From NCBI GenBank assembly GCA_958295785.1, contig OY282377.1:1688394-1752393 (forward strand): a DNA stretch of 64,000 nucleotides, written 5' to 3'. A program made the translations under genes and the position numbers. Below the pieces are notes generated by a model that worked only from the letters and a program-made list of their open reading frames with translations, did no database searches and was not told the origin of the DNA. Shown piece after piece: positions 7,656 to 17,110 of the stretch (position 1 is its first letter; every line of letters begins with the position of its first letter). This DNA is from an uncultured Latescibacterota bacterium (GTDB taxonomy: Bacteria > Latescibacterota > UBA2968).

Positions 7656-7793
7656 GATATTTTGCGACTCGCTTTGTCGCATAGTGTTTTTACGTTTCAA
7701 ATGTGGGGAAAGTTCCCCTGCGCGCTTTCTTTTTTTTTCGTTCTGATGTATATTGTCGCGCTTTCCAAAAAGTTGCGAGAAGGATATAAGGAT

Positions 7794-9308
7794 ATGATGT
7801 TGCGCGAACAAAAATTAGAACGCTGGGGCCTGTGGCTCGGCCCGGTGCTCGGGCTGGGATTCGCGGTTTTTGGCGATCTCGATCCGGGGCAGCCCGAAGT
7901 GACCCTGACCGCAGGGGTGGCTTGCTGGATGGCGATTTGGTGGATGACAGAGGCCGTGCCCCTCGCTGCCACCGCGCTGTTGCCCGTGGTGCTGTTTCCC
8001 CTGCTGGGAATTATGGGCGGCAAAGAGGTCGCGCCGCTTTATTTTAACCACATCATTTTCTTGTTCGTCGGCGGTTTTATGGTGGCATTGGCTATGCAGC
8101 GTTGGAATTTGCACCGGCGAATCGCCCTGCGTCTGCTCCTCGTTTTTGGCGGTTGTCCGCGCTGCATCCTGACGGGATTCATGCTGGCAACCGCGTTTTT
8201 GTCCATGTGGATTTCCAACACGGCCACAACGATGATGATGGTGCCCATTGCCATGGCCATCGTGACCAAGATGGAAGATCGGGGAATGGCGCAGCGCGCT
8301 TTTGGCACTGCCGTGTTTTTGGGCGTGGCTTATGCGGCTTCTATCGGGGGATTTGCAACGCTCGTGGGCACGCCGCCCAATTTGTCTTTTGCGCGGATTT
8401 TAGCCATCCATTTTCCCCAAGCACCCGAGATTTCGTTTGCGACTTGGTTTGCGTTCGCGTTGCCCTTGTCGTGCGTGATGCTCCTTTGTGCATGGGCCGT
8501 GTTGTGCGTGGCGTTTGGCATCCGCGGGCGCGGCGAGGACATCGACTTGACTGCGGTGCAGACGCAATACGCCGAGTTGGGGCCGATGTCGTTTGCCGAA
8601 AAAATCGTGCTGGCCGATTTTGTATTGCTGGCATTTTTTTGGCTGTCGCGCCGCCCGGTTCAAATTGGCGATTGGACCCTGCCGGGCTGGTCGCAGCTTT
8701 TTGAATCCGCCGAGTTGATGACCGATGGATCGGTCGCCATGGCGATGGCCCTGATTTTATTTGTCGTGCCCGCGCGAGATGGCACGGGCACGCGCGTGAT
8801 GAATTGGCAAACGGCTGGCAATTTGCCTTGGCATATCGTGTTGCTGATCGGCGGTGGGTTCGCGCTGGCGAGTGGGTTTATCTCGTCGGGCTTGTCGCTT
8901 TGGTGCGCGCAGCAGTTGGAAAGTTTGGGCAGCGTACATCCGCTGTTCTTGGTCGGTGGCTTGTGCGTGATGATGACCTTTTTGACCGAACTCACATCGA
9001 ACACCGCGACCGCAGAAATGTTTCTCCCGGTTTTGGCATCGTTGGCCGTTGCTGTACACGCCAATCCCTTGTTGCTGATGATTCCCGCGACCTTGTCGTG
9101 TTCATGTGCGTTTATGTTGCCCGTGGCGACCCCGCCCAATGCGATTGTGTTTGGCACAGAGCGCGTGTCTATGCGCGATATGGCGCGCGCGGGCATCGTG
9201 TTGAATGTGGTTGGGGCCGTGCTGATTACCCTTGCGATAGCGACCATTGGCCGCGTGGTGCTGGACATCGACCTCGGCGCGATACCCGACTGGGCGAAAA
9301 TCCATTAG
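7794..9308 (+). CDS. SLC13/DASS family anion:sodium symporter
   Basis: This is a 504-residue membrane protein of the divalent anion:Na+ symporter family, which takes up dicarboxylates, citrate, phosphate or sulfate. Two SNT motifs, one in each inverted repeat, are clear: ISNTATTMMMVP about residue 140 and TSNTATAEMFLPV about 405; these bind sodium and carboxylate in the VcINDY structure. About 11-12 hydrophobic segments are present. I chose the ATG at 7794, where homology-like sequence starts and an AAGGA lies upstream; the frame is open further upstream but that stretch contains a terminator-like hairpin. Confidence 0.9.
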   Translation: MMLREQKLERWGLWLGPVLGLGFAVFGDLDPGQPEVTLTAGVACWMAIWWMTEAVPLAATALLPVVLFPLLGIMGGKEVAPLYFNHIIFLFVGGFMVALAMQRWNLHRRIALRLLLVFGGCPRCILTGFMLATAFLSMWISNTATTMMMVPIAMAIVTKMEDRGMAQRAFGTAVFLGVAYAASIGGFATLVGTPPNLSFARILAIHFPQAPEISFATWFAFALPLSCVMLLCAWAVLCVAFGIRGRGEDIDLTAVQTQYAELGPMSFAEKIVLADFVLLAFFWLSRRPVQIGDWTLPGWSQLFESAELMTDGSVAMAMALILFVVPARDGTGTRVMNWQTAGNLPWHIVLLIGGGFALASGFISSGLSLWCAQQLESLGSVHPLFLVGGLCVMMTFLTELTSNTATAEMFLPVLASLAVAVHANPLLLMIPATLSCSCAFMLPVATPPNAIVFGTERVSMRDMARAGIVLNVVGAVLITLAIATIGRVVLDIDLGAIPDWAKIH

Positions 9309-9409
9309 AGCGGCGAAAAAGCAACCACAGCTAAACACGGATAAGGGCGGATGAAATGCGAGAAATGATCGGGCGGCGAGGGCTAAAAGCTGATAGCCAA
9401 TAGCTTGTA

Positions 9410-11188
9410 TCAATCCGCAACGTGCGGCAGGAAGTCTCCATCGCGCGTGAGGTCTTGCGCCCGAACCATGCGCGCATAGAGTCCCCCGCGGGCGATGAGG
9501 GTGTCGTGATCGCCGGTTTCGACTATGCGGCCTTCGTCGAGCACCACAACGGCGTGCGAGCGGCGCACAGTGGAAAGGCGGTGGGCAATGACGAGGGTGG
9601 TGCGATTTTGCGTGAGGCGGGAAAGGGCTTCTTGAATCAGGGCTTCGGTTTCGACATCAACCGAGGATGTGGCTTCGTCCAAGATGAGGATGGGCGCGTC
9701 TTTGAGGAGGGCGCGGGCAATGGAGAGACGCTGTTTTTGACCGCCGGACAGGCGCACGCCGCGTTCTCCAATCACCGTGTCATAGCCTTGCGGCAGGTCG
9801 CGGATAAACGCATGGGCATTGGCGGCGCCTGCGGCTTCTCGCACTGCGCGCTCGGACGCATCCGGGCGGCCAAAGATCAGATTTTCATAGACCGTGCCGT
9901 GAAAGAGGAAAACGTCTTGCAGGACCGAGGCGATGTTTTCGCGCACATAAGCGATGGGCAGGTCGCGCAGGTCATGCCCGCCAATGCGAACCGCGCCCTT
10001 TTGTGGATCGTAAAACCGGGGCAAGAGATTGGCGAGGGTGGATTTGCCCGCGCCCGTGGGGCCTACCAACGCGAAAATATCTCCTTCGCCGATGAAAATG
10101 TCGATGTCGCGCAAGACGGGTGTGGCGGGGTCATAGCCAAAGGTGAGTCCGTCAATGTGAACATCCCAAGTAATGGTTTTGGGCGCGACAACCCGAGGCG
10201 CGTCTGTAATTTCCGGGCGGATAGCGAGCAGTTGAAAAACGCGGTTGGTGCTCACGGCGGCTTTTTGAAGCACGTCATTAAATGACGCCAACTGCAAAAA
10301 GGGCTGGTAGATATGCGCCATATAAACGATGAATACGAACAGATCGGCCACCGAGATGCGGTCGTCGAGGGCCATATTGCCCCCGCTCCATATCACGCAC
10401 ACAATGCCCAATCCACCTGTGGCTTCGATAATTCCGGCGGGCAAGAGCGAGATCGTGTTGGCCTTGATCAAGCGGTCGTGAAATTTCGCGCTGCGGTCGG
10501 CCACATGCCGGGCGCATTCGCGCTCGCGGGCAAAGGATTTGATCACCGCAATGCCCGATAAATTATCTTGCACCAGAGCCGCGAGTTCGGAAAGCCGCTC
10601 GCGCACCGCATGCCACATGGCGCGCACTTTGGACACATAGCGGTACACGAGAAATGCGGCGGGCGGAATGGGCAAGATGGCAATGAGGGCGAGTTCTGGA
10701 TTGAGATAAAAAAGCACGCTGATCATGGAGATGGGGATGACCGTGGCAAGCGCGGTTTCGGGGATGCCGTGCGCGATAAAATCCTCAATGGCTTCGATGT
10801 CGTTGATGGATCGCGCCATCAAATTGCCGGTGCGCTGGCGGTTAAAAAAGCTGTGGGACAAATTTTGTAGGTGAGCGTACACCCGCGTCATCAATGCGTG
10901 CATCACGCGATAGGCCGTGACGTGGGAAAAGAAGCCATACCCATACCGCGAGACGCCGCGCAGCAGATAAACCCCAAAAAGCAGGATGCTGATCCACACG
11001 AGGTCCCCCACGGGCTGCGCCTCGGTGAGCCACTGGATGAGTTTTCGGATGAGCAATGGCGGGATCAGATTGGCCGCTGCAAAGATCAATCCGCAGGCAA
11101 TTGAACAGGCCATAAAAAGGCGGCGGCCCTCGAGCAGGTCGTAGATTTGTTTGATAAAGGTCATAGAGCGATGGGGTTTGAGGGGCAT
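9410..11188 (-). CDS. ABC exporter, MsbA/multidrug type (fused membrane and ATPase domains)
   Basis: This is a 592-residue half-transporter. The N-terminal region has six membrane helices with the EAIEDFIAHG coupling region; the C-terminal ATPase has Walker A GPTGAGKST (about residue 390), signature LSGGQKQR (about 495), Walker B ILILDEATS and the switch histidine in IAHR. It would work as a homodimer in the inner membrane exporting lipid or drug-like substrates. The annotated ATG at 11188 lacks a clear ribosome site; an in-frame ATG at 11164 is the alternative. Confidence 0.9.
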   Translation of the reverse strand: MPLKPHRSMTFIKQIYDLLEGRRLFMACSIACGLIFAAANLIPPLLIRKLIQWLTEAQPVGDLVWISILLFGVYLLRGVSRYGYGFFSHVTAYRVMHALMTRVYAHLQNLSHSFFNRQRTGNLMARSINDIEAIEDFIAHGIPETALATVIPISMISVLFYLNPELALIAILPIPPAAFLVYRYVSKVRAMWHAVRERLSELAALVQDNLSGIAVIKSFARERECARHVADRSAKFHDRLIKANTISLLPAGIIEATGGLGIVCVIWSGGNMALDDRISVADLFVFIVYMAHIYQPFLQLASFNDVLQKAAVSTNRVFQLLAIRPEITDAPRVVAPKTITWDVHIDGLTFGYDPATPVLRDIDIFIGEGDIFALVGPTGAGKSTLANLLPRFYDPQKGAVRIGGHDLRDLPIAYVRENIASVLQDVFLFHGTVYENLIFGRPDASERAVREAAGAANAHAFIRDLPQGYDTVIGERGVRLSGGQKQRLSIARALLKDAPILILDEATSSVDVETEALIQEALSRLTQNRTTLVIAHRLSTVRRSHAVVVLDEGRIVETGDHDTLIARGGLYARMVRAQDLTRDGDFLPHVAD

Positions 11189-11266
11189 TATTTTTTCGGT
11201 TCAAACCTATTGTTTGGTCTCAGAGAAGTCAAGCGAATAGAAAGACGTGACTCTGCACTCGTATCT

Positions 11267-11405
11267 TCGGACAGGCACGGGGGCCTGTCCCTACGGCTGA
11301 TGGGGACGGGTCACTATCTACTGACCCCTGATGATTTTGGGATGGGGGCTCACCACTCACCACTCGTATCTTCGGACAGGCGCGGGGGCACGCCCCTACA
11401 TTCTT
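11267..11405. repeat. Two copies of interspersed repeat R1
   Basis: Copies at about 11267-11296 and 11371-11405 share TCTTCGGACAGGC, a G-run and CCCCTACA. The 256-bp gap otherwise holds no gene. R1 recurs at seven more places in the window, always outside genes. Confidence 0.6.
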
Positions 11406-11444
11406 TTCACTCTCCACTTTGCACTTCAAACTGGGCGATCAACT

Positions 11445-12452
11445 ATGGCGATCAAAACGGAAAAAGAATTGATGGATCAAATGACAACCCCATCTCCCGA
11501 AGTCGTCGAGGCGGCGTCAAAATTGGATGGGCCCGTGATGATTTTGGGCATTGCGGGAAAGATGGGGCCGAGTTTGGCAGAGTTGCTGCTGCGCGCTGGT
11601 GCAGAGCGCGTGATCGGGGTGTCGCGGTTTTCCAATTCCGCAGATCGCGAGGCGATGGAAGCGCGGGGCATTGCGACCCTCAAATGCGATTTGCTGGACG
11701 ATGAAGGCTTGGCGCGATTGCCGCAGGTGCCCTATCTCTATTTGCTGGCCGGGCACAAGTTTGGGGCAACGGGCAACGCGCCTTTGACCTGGGCGATGAA
11801 TGCGGTTTTGCCCGCAAAAGTCATGCAACGGTTTCCAGATTCGCGCATTGTTTATGTATCTTCTGGCAATGTCTATGCCTTTGCTTCGGCGACGGGTTCC
11901 GGGGCAAAAGAGGGGGATGCTGTCGATCCGATAGGCGAATACGCCATGTCTCGGCTGGGCGGCGAACGGCTCGCCGAATTTTATTGCAGAGAAAATGGAA
12001 CGCCACTCACAATTGTGCGTTTGTTTTACGCGACCGAGTTGCGCTATGGCATCATTTTGGACATTGCCGAAAAAATAAAATCCGAGACGCCCATCGATTT
12101 GGCGATGGGGCATGTCAACCAGATCTGGCAAGGCGATGCCAATGCGTATTTGGCGCAGATGTTCCCGCTTTGTGCATCTCCCGCACGGGTGATCAACATG
12201 ACGGGCAGCGAGGTGTTGTCCGTGCGCGATTTGGCGTTGCAACTGGGCGAGCAACTCGGCATCGATCCCATCTTTGAAGGCGAAGAGCGCGAGACGGCCC
12301 TGTTGGGCGATGCGGGCTTGCTGATCAAGAAACTGGGCGCGCCGCGCGTTTCCATCCAACAAATCGTCTCTTGGGTCGCGCACTGGGTTATGGCCGATGG
12401 CCGCACATGGGGCAAGCCGACAAAATACGAGTCGAGAACAGGCGCGTTTTGA
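11445..12452 (+). CDS. NAD-dependent epimerase/dehydratase family protein
   Basis: This is a 335-residue extended short-chain dehydrogenase. Near residue 33 a glycine-rich dinucleotide turn (GIAGKMGPSLAELL, a variant of GxxGxxG) is followed by VIGVSRFS, where an acidic residue usually selects NAD. The catalytic Ser-Tyr-Lys part is altered: YVSSGNVYAF supplies the serines, but the expected YxxxK reads YAMSRLGGE, with Arg in place of Lys. The fold call is firm; the reaction is open and may not be the usual epimerisation. No strong ribosome site; start at 11445 because the repeat R1 lies just upstream. Confidence 0.75.
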   Translation: MAIKTEKELMDQMTTPSPEVVEAASKLDGPVMILGIAGKMGPSLAELLLRAGAERVIGVSRFSNSADREAMEARGIATLKCDLLDDEGLARLPQVPYLYLLAGHKFGATGNAPLTWAMNAVLPAKVMQRFPDSRIVYVSSGNVYAFASATGSGAKEGDAVDPIGEYAMSRLGGERLAEFYCRENGTPLTIVRLFYATELRYGIILDIAEKIKSETPIDLAMGHVNQIWQGDANAYLAQMFPLCASPARVINMTGSEVLSVRDLALQLGEQLGIDPIFEGEERETALLGDAGLLIKKLGAPRVSIQQIVSWVAHWVMADGRTWGKPTKYESRTGAF

Positions 12453-12486
12453 AAGGTGAATACGAGAAGTGAGTATCCGCAGATGC

Positions 12487-12520
12487 AATGTAGGGGCGCA
12501 CGGCTCTCGTGTCCGCCCGA
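12487..12520. repeat. Interspersed repeat R1, inverted copy
   Basis: AATGTAGGGGCGCACGG followed by CTCGTGTCCGCC, the reverse orientation of the 11371 copy, placed between two genes. Confidence 0.55.
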
Positions 12521-12535
12521 AGAATGGAGTGCAAC

Positions 12536-13828
12536 ATGATACGAGCAGGAATTTCCGAAGTGAATATCACCCCGCCCGTGGGGGTTTCGATGTGTGGATT
12601 TGCCGCGCGCAAGGGACCATCGGAGGCGATCCACGACGAGTTGTTTGCCCGAGCATTGGTGCTGGACAATGGCGAAACGCAGGTCGCCATTGTAGGGGCC
12701 GATGTGATCAGTTTCGCGCCAGATCTGGTCAATCGGATTCGGGGGTTGGTCGAACAGGCTGTTGGGATTTCGGGGGATTGCGTTTTGCTCAATGGATCGC
12801 ATTCCCATTCTGGCCCTACAGTGATGGCGTTTCGCTGCATGGGCGACCGCGATGCCGCGTATGAAGATGTGTTGTGTCGCAAGGTGGCCGGGGCCATTGC
12901 AATGGCGGCGAAGGGTTTGGCACCCGCATCGCTTTCGCAGGGGCGCGCGCCTGTGCGTATTGGACACAACCGCCGAGAGATGCGAGCCGGACGCATTGTG
13001 CTGGGGCATCATCCCAAAGGCCCCGAAGCACCATGGGTTGATGTGTTGCGCGTGGATGCCGCAGATGGCACGCCGCTAGCTGTCGTGTTTGCAACTGCGG
13101 CGCATCCCGTGAATTTGAACGCGCTGTCGATCAGCGCGGAATTTCCGGGCTATGCCGCGCAATTTGTGCGAGACAATTTGGCAATGCCCTTGTTTTTGCA
13201 AGGGTGCTGTGGCGACATCAATTGTTCGCCAAAGGACGGGACATTTGAGGGAAGCGCGTTGTTGGGCACGCGCTTGGGGGCGGCAACCCTGACCGCTGCG
13301 TTGCATGCCGAGCGTTTGGAAAGCGATGTGTTGGCGGTGAACAATCGGGTCGTAGAATTGCCGCTGATGTTGCCGAAGGTCGATGAAGCCGAGCATGCCC
13401 TTGCAGACGCCGAGGCGCGTTTGAAACGCACACGCGAGGATCAAAACACGACGCCCTATCAACTCCGCCAACAATGCGAGGGCATGGTCGGGTGGGCAAA
13501 AGATTATGTGAAGGCCGCGCGAACAGGCGGCAATCCAACAGAGCCATTTGCCATTCAGATTATACACATTGGCAATTTGGCGGTGGTGGGTTATCCGGGC
13601 GAGATGTTCGTCGATTATCAGTTATTTTTGGAAGATGCATGCGACAAAACCCTCGCACTGGCCTATACCAATGGGTGCATTGGGTATGTCCCAACCGCCG
13701 ATGCGTATGCGGTTGGCGGCTACGAAGTCGAACAGGCGTTTAAGTATTACGGCACATTGATGATCGGGCCTGAATGTGAAGACATCATCAAAACGACGAC
13801 GATTGAGATGCTGAAAGAAAAGGCTTAA
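12536..13828 (+). CDS. Neutral/alkaline ceramidase-like hydrolase
   Basis: This 430-residue protein starts with AGISEVNITPPVGVSM, the typical opening of the neutral ceramidase N-terminal domain, and has the LNGSHSHSGP histidine motif (about residue 85) and AAHPVNL (about 185), which supply zinc ligands in that fold. It lacks a signal peptide, unlike secreted ceramidases, so it probably acts in the cytoplasm on an amide or ester substrate that need not be ceramide. A GGAG lies eight bases before the ATG at 12536. Such proteins are numerous in bacteria rich in amidohydrolases and enolase-type catabolic enzymes. Confidence 0.8.
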   Translation: MIRAGISEVNITPPVGVSMCGFAARKGPSEAIHDELFARALVLDNGETQVAIVGADVISFAPDLVNRIRGLVEQAVGISGDCVLLNGSHSHSGPTVMAFRCMGDRDAAYEDVLCRKVAGAIAMAAKGLAPASLSQGRAPVRIGHNRREMRAGRIVLGHHPKGPEAPWVDVLRVDAADGTPLAVVFATAAHPVNLNALSISAEFPGYAAQFVRDNLAMPLFLQGCCGDINCSPKDGTFEGSALLGTRLGAATLTAALHAERLESDVLAVNNRVVELPLMLPKVDEAEHALADAEARLKRTREDQNTTPYQLRQQCEGMVGWAKDYVKAARTGGNPTEPFAIQIIHIGNLAVVGYPGEMFVDYQLFLEDACDKTLALAYTNGCIGYVPTADAYAVGGYEVEQAFKYYGTLMIGPECEDIIKTTTIEMLKEKA

Positions 13829-13981
13829 AAAATGTCTATATATTGTATATTGTATGACAACGTGCGCGATACAACATATAGATCTCGCCAAATGCTGAAA
13901 CCGCAGAAAATATTTGACAGGTCGTTTGCATGTTAACTCATGCCAACCGCTAACCCCCTCCCCTTATAGCTGGAGAACACA

Positions 13982-15172
13982 ATGCGTAAAAAAGTTATCC
14001 CCGCGATGTTGGTCGCGCTGATGCCCATTTTGGGATACGCACAATCCAATGTCGATATCGATTTTGACGATAACGGCGTCGTTGATTTCCGCGATTTTTT
14101 GGCCTTTGTCAGAGCTTATGGCTCAAATCAAGCGCGGTATGACTTGCATCGAGATGGCATGGTTGATTTCAAAGATTATCTCATTTTCGTGGATGTTTAT
14201 GGCCGCCAAGATACGTCTGTGGTCGAACCGGTTGCCGAGCAAGTCGATGAGCGAGAAGCTCTGGCTCAGGTGGGGTTTTTTGCACTTTCGACTCCGAACA
14301 GCCACCCAAACGATTTGGCGATTGACCCGCGAGGATATGTATGGTTCACGGATATGGGCGCCAATGCGATTGGCCGATTAGACCCGCGCACGGGAGCGTT
14401 TCAAAGCATTTCTTTGAGCACGCCGGGCGCGCGACCACACAGCATTGTCCTCGGCAACAGGGGCCGCGTGTGGTTTTCAGAAATTGTCGCCAACCGCATC
14501 GGTCGCCTAGATACCTTCTCCGATGAAGTTCAGACATTCACAATTCCAACGCCGGGCAGTCGGCCTACGAGTTTGAGATTTGACGCTCATGGGATGCTTT
14601 GGTTTATTGAAAGCCACGCTGATCAAATTGGGCGGCTGGATCCCGCCACCGAGAGGATTGACGAATTTTCGATCAGTGAACAAGACGTCGATCTTTCTGG
14701 GCTTCAAATTGATGAAGACGGACAGATATGGTTCGTCGATCGCGCACGAGATCAACTGGGTAGGCTGAATCCCGCCAACGGACGAGTGACGATCTTTTCG
14801 CTTCCCGATAGCAGTCTTGAACTTGGGCAAATGGGATTGGATTCGGATGGTCGGGTGTGGTTCACGGATGCGAATTTGAGAAGGCTGGGCATGTTTGATC
14901 CCGCCAATGAACAGACGCGCTTTTTTCTTTTGCCCGAAAAAATGAGGTCCCCTTCTGTTTTGCACGTCGATTTGAATGATCGCGTCTGGATTGGTGACCG
15001 ACTGTTGAAATGGCTGGTTAGCTTTGATTTTCAAGATCCAAAGTTCACGGTTTACGAATTGTCCGATGAGGGAATTATGACCGAAAATTTGCGCGTTGAT
15101 CGCACGGGTGTTGTCTGGTTCGTCGATTCAGCCGGGAATCGGATTGGACGTATCGAAACGCCGAATTTTTGA
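13982..15172 (+). CDS. Secreted EF-hand/dockerin-like plus Vgb-type beta-propeller protein
   Basis: Residues 1-20 are a signal peptide ending GYAQ. Two calcium-loop motifs of dockerin/EF-hand type follow (about 25-38, DFDDNGVVDFRDF, and about 54-66, DLHRDGMVDFKDY). The rest (about 95-396) is made of roughly 42-residue repeats with WF and IGRLD cores, as in virginiamycin B lyase (streptogramin lyase) propellers. The lyase reaction is not implied: many propellers of this type have unknown ligands. It is probably periplasmic or cell-surface. The DUF1640 array starts only 32 bp after its stop, so the first array gene could be read through from here. Confidence 0.8.
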   Translation: MRKKVIPAMLVALMPILGYAQSNVDIDFDDNGVVDFRDFLAFVRAYGSNQARYDLHRDGMVDFKDYLIFVDVYGRQDTSVVEPVAEQVDEREALAQVGFFALSTPNSHPNDLAIDPRGYVWFTDMGANAIGRLDPRTGAFQSISLSTPGARPHSIVLGNRGRVWFSEIVANRIGRLDTFSDEVQTFTIPTPGSRPTSLRFDAHGMLWFIESHADQIGRLDPATERIDEFSISEQDVDLSGLQIDEDGQIWFVDRARDQLGRLNPANGRVTIFSLPDSSLELGQMGLDSDGRVWFTDANLRRLGMFDPANEQTRFFLLPEKMRSPSVLHVDLNDRVWIGDRLLKWLVSFDFQDPKFTVYELSDEGIMTENLRVDRTGVVWFVDSAGNRIGRIETPNF

Positions 15173-15204
15173 CCTTTACCATTTATCGCTAGACGGAGGG
15201 TTTT

Positions 15205-15750
15205 ATGGCTATCATTACTTTTGATACCCACGCCTTTGTGCAGGAACTGACCAAAGCCGGGATGCCGGAAGAACAGGCCGAGGTGCTGGCGCGTTCTCAA
15301 GCGACGTTGATTGACGAAAAACTGGCGACCAAACAGGATTTGAAAGAACTGGAATTGAGGTTGAAGCGCGACATACAGGAATTGACACGCGATATGAAAG
15401 AATTGGAAGCCAACCTGACACGCGATATGAAAGAATTGGAAGCCAACCTGACACGCGATATGAAAGAACTGGAAGCCAACCTGAAACGCGATATGAAAGA
15501 ATTAGAGACGCGATTGACACGCGATATACAGGAACTGAAACGCGATATGCAGGAAATGGAAGCCAGGCTGAAACGCGATATGAAAGAATTGGAAGTCAAT
15601 CTCAAACGCGACATGAAAGAATTGGAGATGCGGTTGACACGCGATATGCAGGAGATGGAATTGCGTCTGAAGCACGACTTGACCGTGCGTCTCGGCTCGA
15701 TGATGGTGGTTGCTATCGGCGTGGTCGCCGCTCTGGTGAAACTTCTGTAA
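15205..15750 (+). CDS. DUF1640/CCDC90-like stalk protein, copy 1 (181 aa, longest)
   Basis: Copy 1 has the most diverged N-terminus (MAIITFDTHAFVQEL) and its own leader (GGAGG, five bases to ATG), which fixes the start register for the other copies. Stalk of 102 residues in the unit order 7-11-11-11-11-7-11-11-11-11. The family (MCUR1/CCDC90B relatives) forms a trimeric or oligomeric head-neck-stalk-anchor structure in the membrane; the cellular role in bacteria is unknown. Confidence 0.9.
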   Translation: MAIITFDTHAFVQELTKAGMPEEQAEVLARSQATLIDEKLATKQDLKELELRLKRDIQELTRDMKELEANLTRDMKELEANLTRDMKELEANLKRDMKELETRLTRDIQELKRDMQEMEARLKRDMKELEVNLKRDMKELEMRLTRDMQEMELRLKHDLTVRLGSMMVVAIGVVAALVKLL

Positions 15751-15851
15751 GGATGATCCTATCTAAGCGGTTGTGCTTGCCCGATGTAAGTAGATGCAAT
15801 TGATCTGTCGTATTGTGCTGATGTTTATTTACCTTCCGAAAGGAGGAGATG

Positions 15852-16211
15852 ATGGTTGCCATGACTTTTGATACCCATGCCTTTGTCAAGGAACTCACGC
15901 AAGCCGGGATGCCGGAAGAACAGGCCGAGGTGCTGGCGCGTTCTCAAGCGATGTTGATTGATGAAAAATTGGCGACCAAACAGGATTTGAAAGAACTGGA
16001 ATTGAGGTTGAAGCGCGACATACAGGAACTGAAACGCGATATGAAAGAATTGGAAGCCAACTTGACACGCGATATAAAAGAATTGGAGATGCGCTTGACA
16101 CGCGATATGAAAGAACTGGAACTGCGTCTGAAGCACGACTTGACCGTGCGTCTCGGCTCGATGATGGTGGTTGCTATCGGCGTAGTCGCCGCTTTGGTGA
16201 AACTTCTGTGA
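15852..16211 (+). CDS. DUF1640/CCDC90-like stalk protein, copy 2 (119 aa)
   Basis: Stalk of 40 residues, units 7-11-11-11. Of two adjacent ATGs I take the second: it is five bases from AGGAGG and matches the copy 1 register, while the first is only two bases away. Leader of the long type (with GCAATTGATCTGTCGTATTG). Confidence 0.88.
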   Translation: MVAMTFDTHAFVKELTQAGMPEEQAEVLARSQAMLIDEKLATKQDLKELELRLKRDIQELKRDMKELEANLTRDIKELEMRLTRDMKELELRLKHDLTVRLGSMMVVAIGVVAALVKLL

Positions 16212-16311
16212 AGATGATTATATCTAAGCGGTTGTGCTTGCCCGATGCAAGTAGATGCAATTGATCTGTCGTATTGTACTGATGTTTATTTATCACCGAA
16301 AGGAGGAGATG

Positions 16312-16584
16312 ATGGCTACAATGACTTTTGATACCCATGCCTTTGTCAAGGAACTCACGCAAGCCGGGATGCCTGAAGAACAGGCCGAGGTGCTGGCGCG
16401 TTCTCAAGCGATGTTGATTGATGAAAAACTGGCGACCAAACAGGATTTGAAAGAATTGGAGATGCGCTTGACACGCGATATGAAAGAACTGGAATTGCGT
16501 CTGAAGCACGACTTGACCGTGCGTCTCGGCTCGATGATGGTGGTTGCTATCGGCGTAGTCGCCGCTTTGGTGAAACTTCTGTGA
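16312..16584 (+). CDS. DUF1640/CCDC90-like stalk protein, copy 3 (90 aa, shortest)
   Basis: The minimal form: head, a single 11-residue unit (TRDMKELELRL) and anchor. It shows that all stalk units but one are dispensable for keeping the frame and the anchor. Starts MATMTF instead of MVAMTF. Confidence 0.88.
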   Translation: MATMTFDTHAFVKELTQAGMPEEQAEVLARSQAMLIDEKLATKQDLKELEMRLTRDMKELELRLKHDLTVRLGSMMVVAIGVVAALVKLL

Positions 16585-16685
16585 GGATGATCCTATCTAA
16601 GCGGTTGTGCTTGCCCGATACAAGCAGATGCAATTGATCTGTCGTATTGTGCTGATGTTCATTTACCTTCCGAAAGGAGGAGATG

Positions 16686-17012
16686 ATGGTTGCCATGACT
16701 TTTGATACCCATGCCTTTGTCAAGGAACTCACGCAAGCCGGGATGCCTGAAGAACAGGCCGAGGTGCTGGCGCGTTCTCAAGCGACGTTGATTGACGAAA
16801 AATTGGCGACCAAACAGGATTTGAAAGAACTGGAATTGAGGTTGAAGCGCGACATACAGGAACTGAAACGCGATATGAAAGAATTGGAAGCCAACTTGAC
16901 ACGCGATATGCAGGAGATGGAATTGCGTCTGAAGCACGACTTGACCGTGCGTCTCGGCTCGATGATGGTGGTTGCTATCGGCGTAGTCGCCGCTCTGGTG
17001 AAACTTCTGTAA
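16686..17012 (+). CDS. DUF1640/CCDC90-like stalk protein, copy 4 (108 aa)
   Basis: Stalk of 29 residues, units 7-11-11. Long-type leader with a CCTTCC variant before the ribosome site, as for copy 2. Confidence 0.88.
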   Translation: MVAMTFDTHAFVKELTQAGMPEEQAEVLARSQATLIDEKLATKQDLKELELRLKRDIQELKRDMKELEANLTRDMQEMELRLKHDLTVRLGSMMVVAIGVVAALVKLL

Positions 17013-17110
17013 GGATGATCCTATCTAAGCGGTTGTGCTTGCCCGATGTAAGTAGATGCAATTGATCTGTCGTAACGCGGATGTTTATTTATCGCCGAAA
17101 GGAGGAGATG

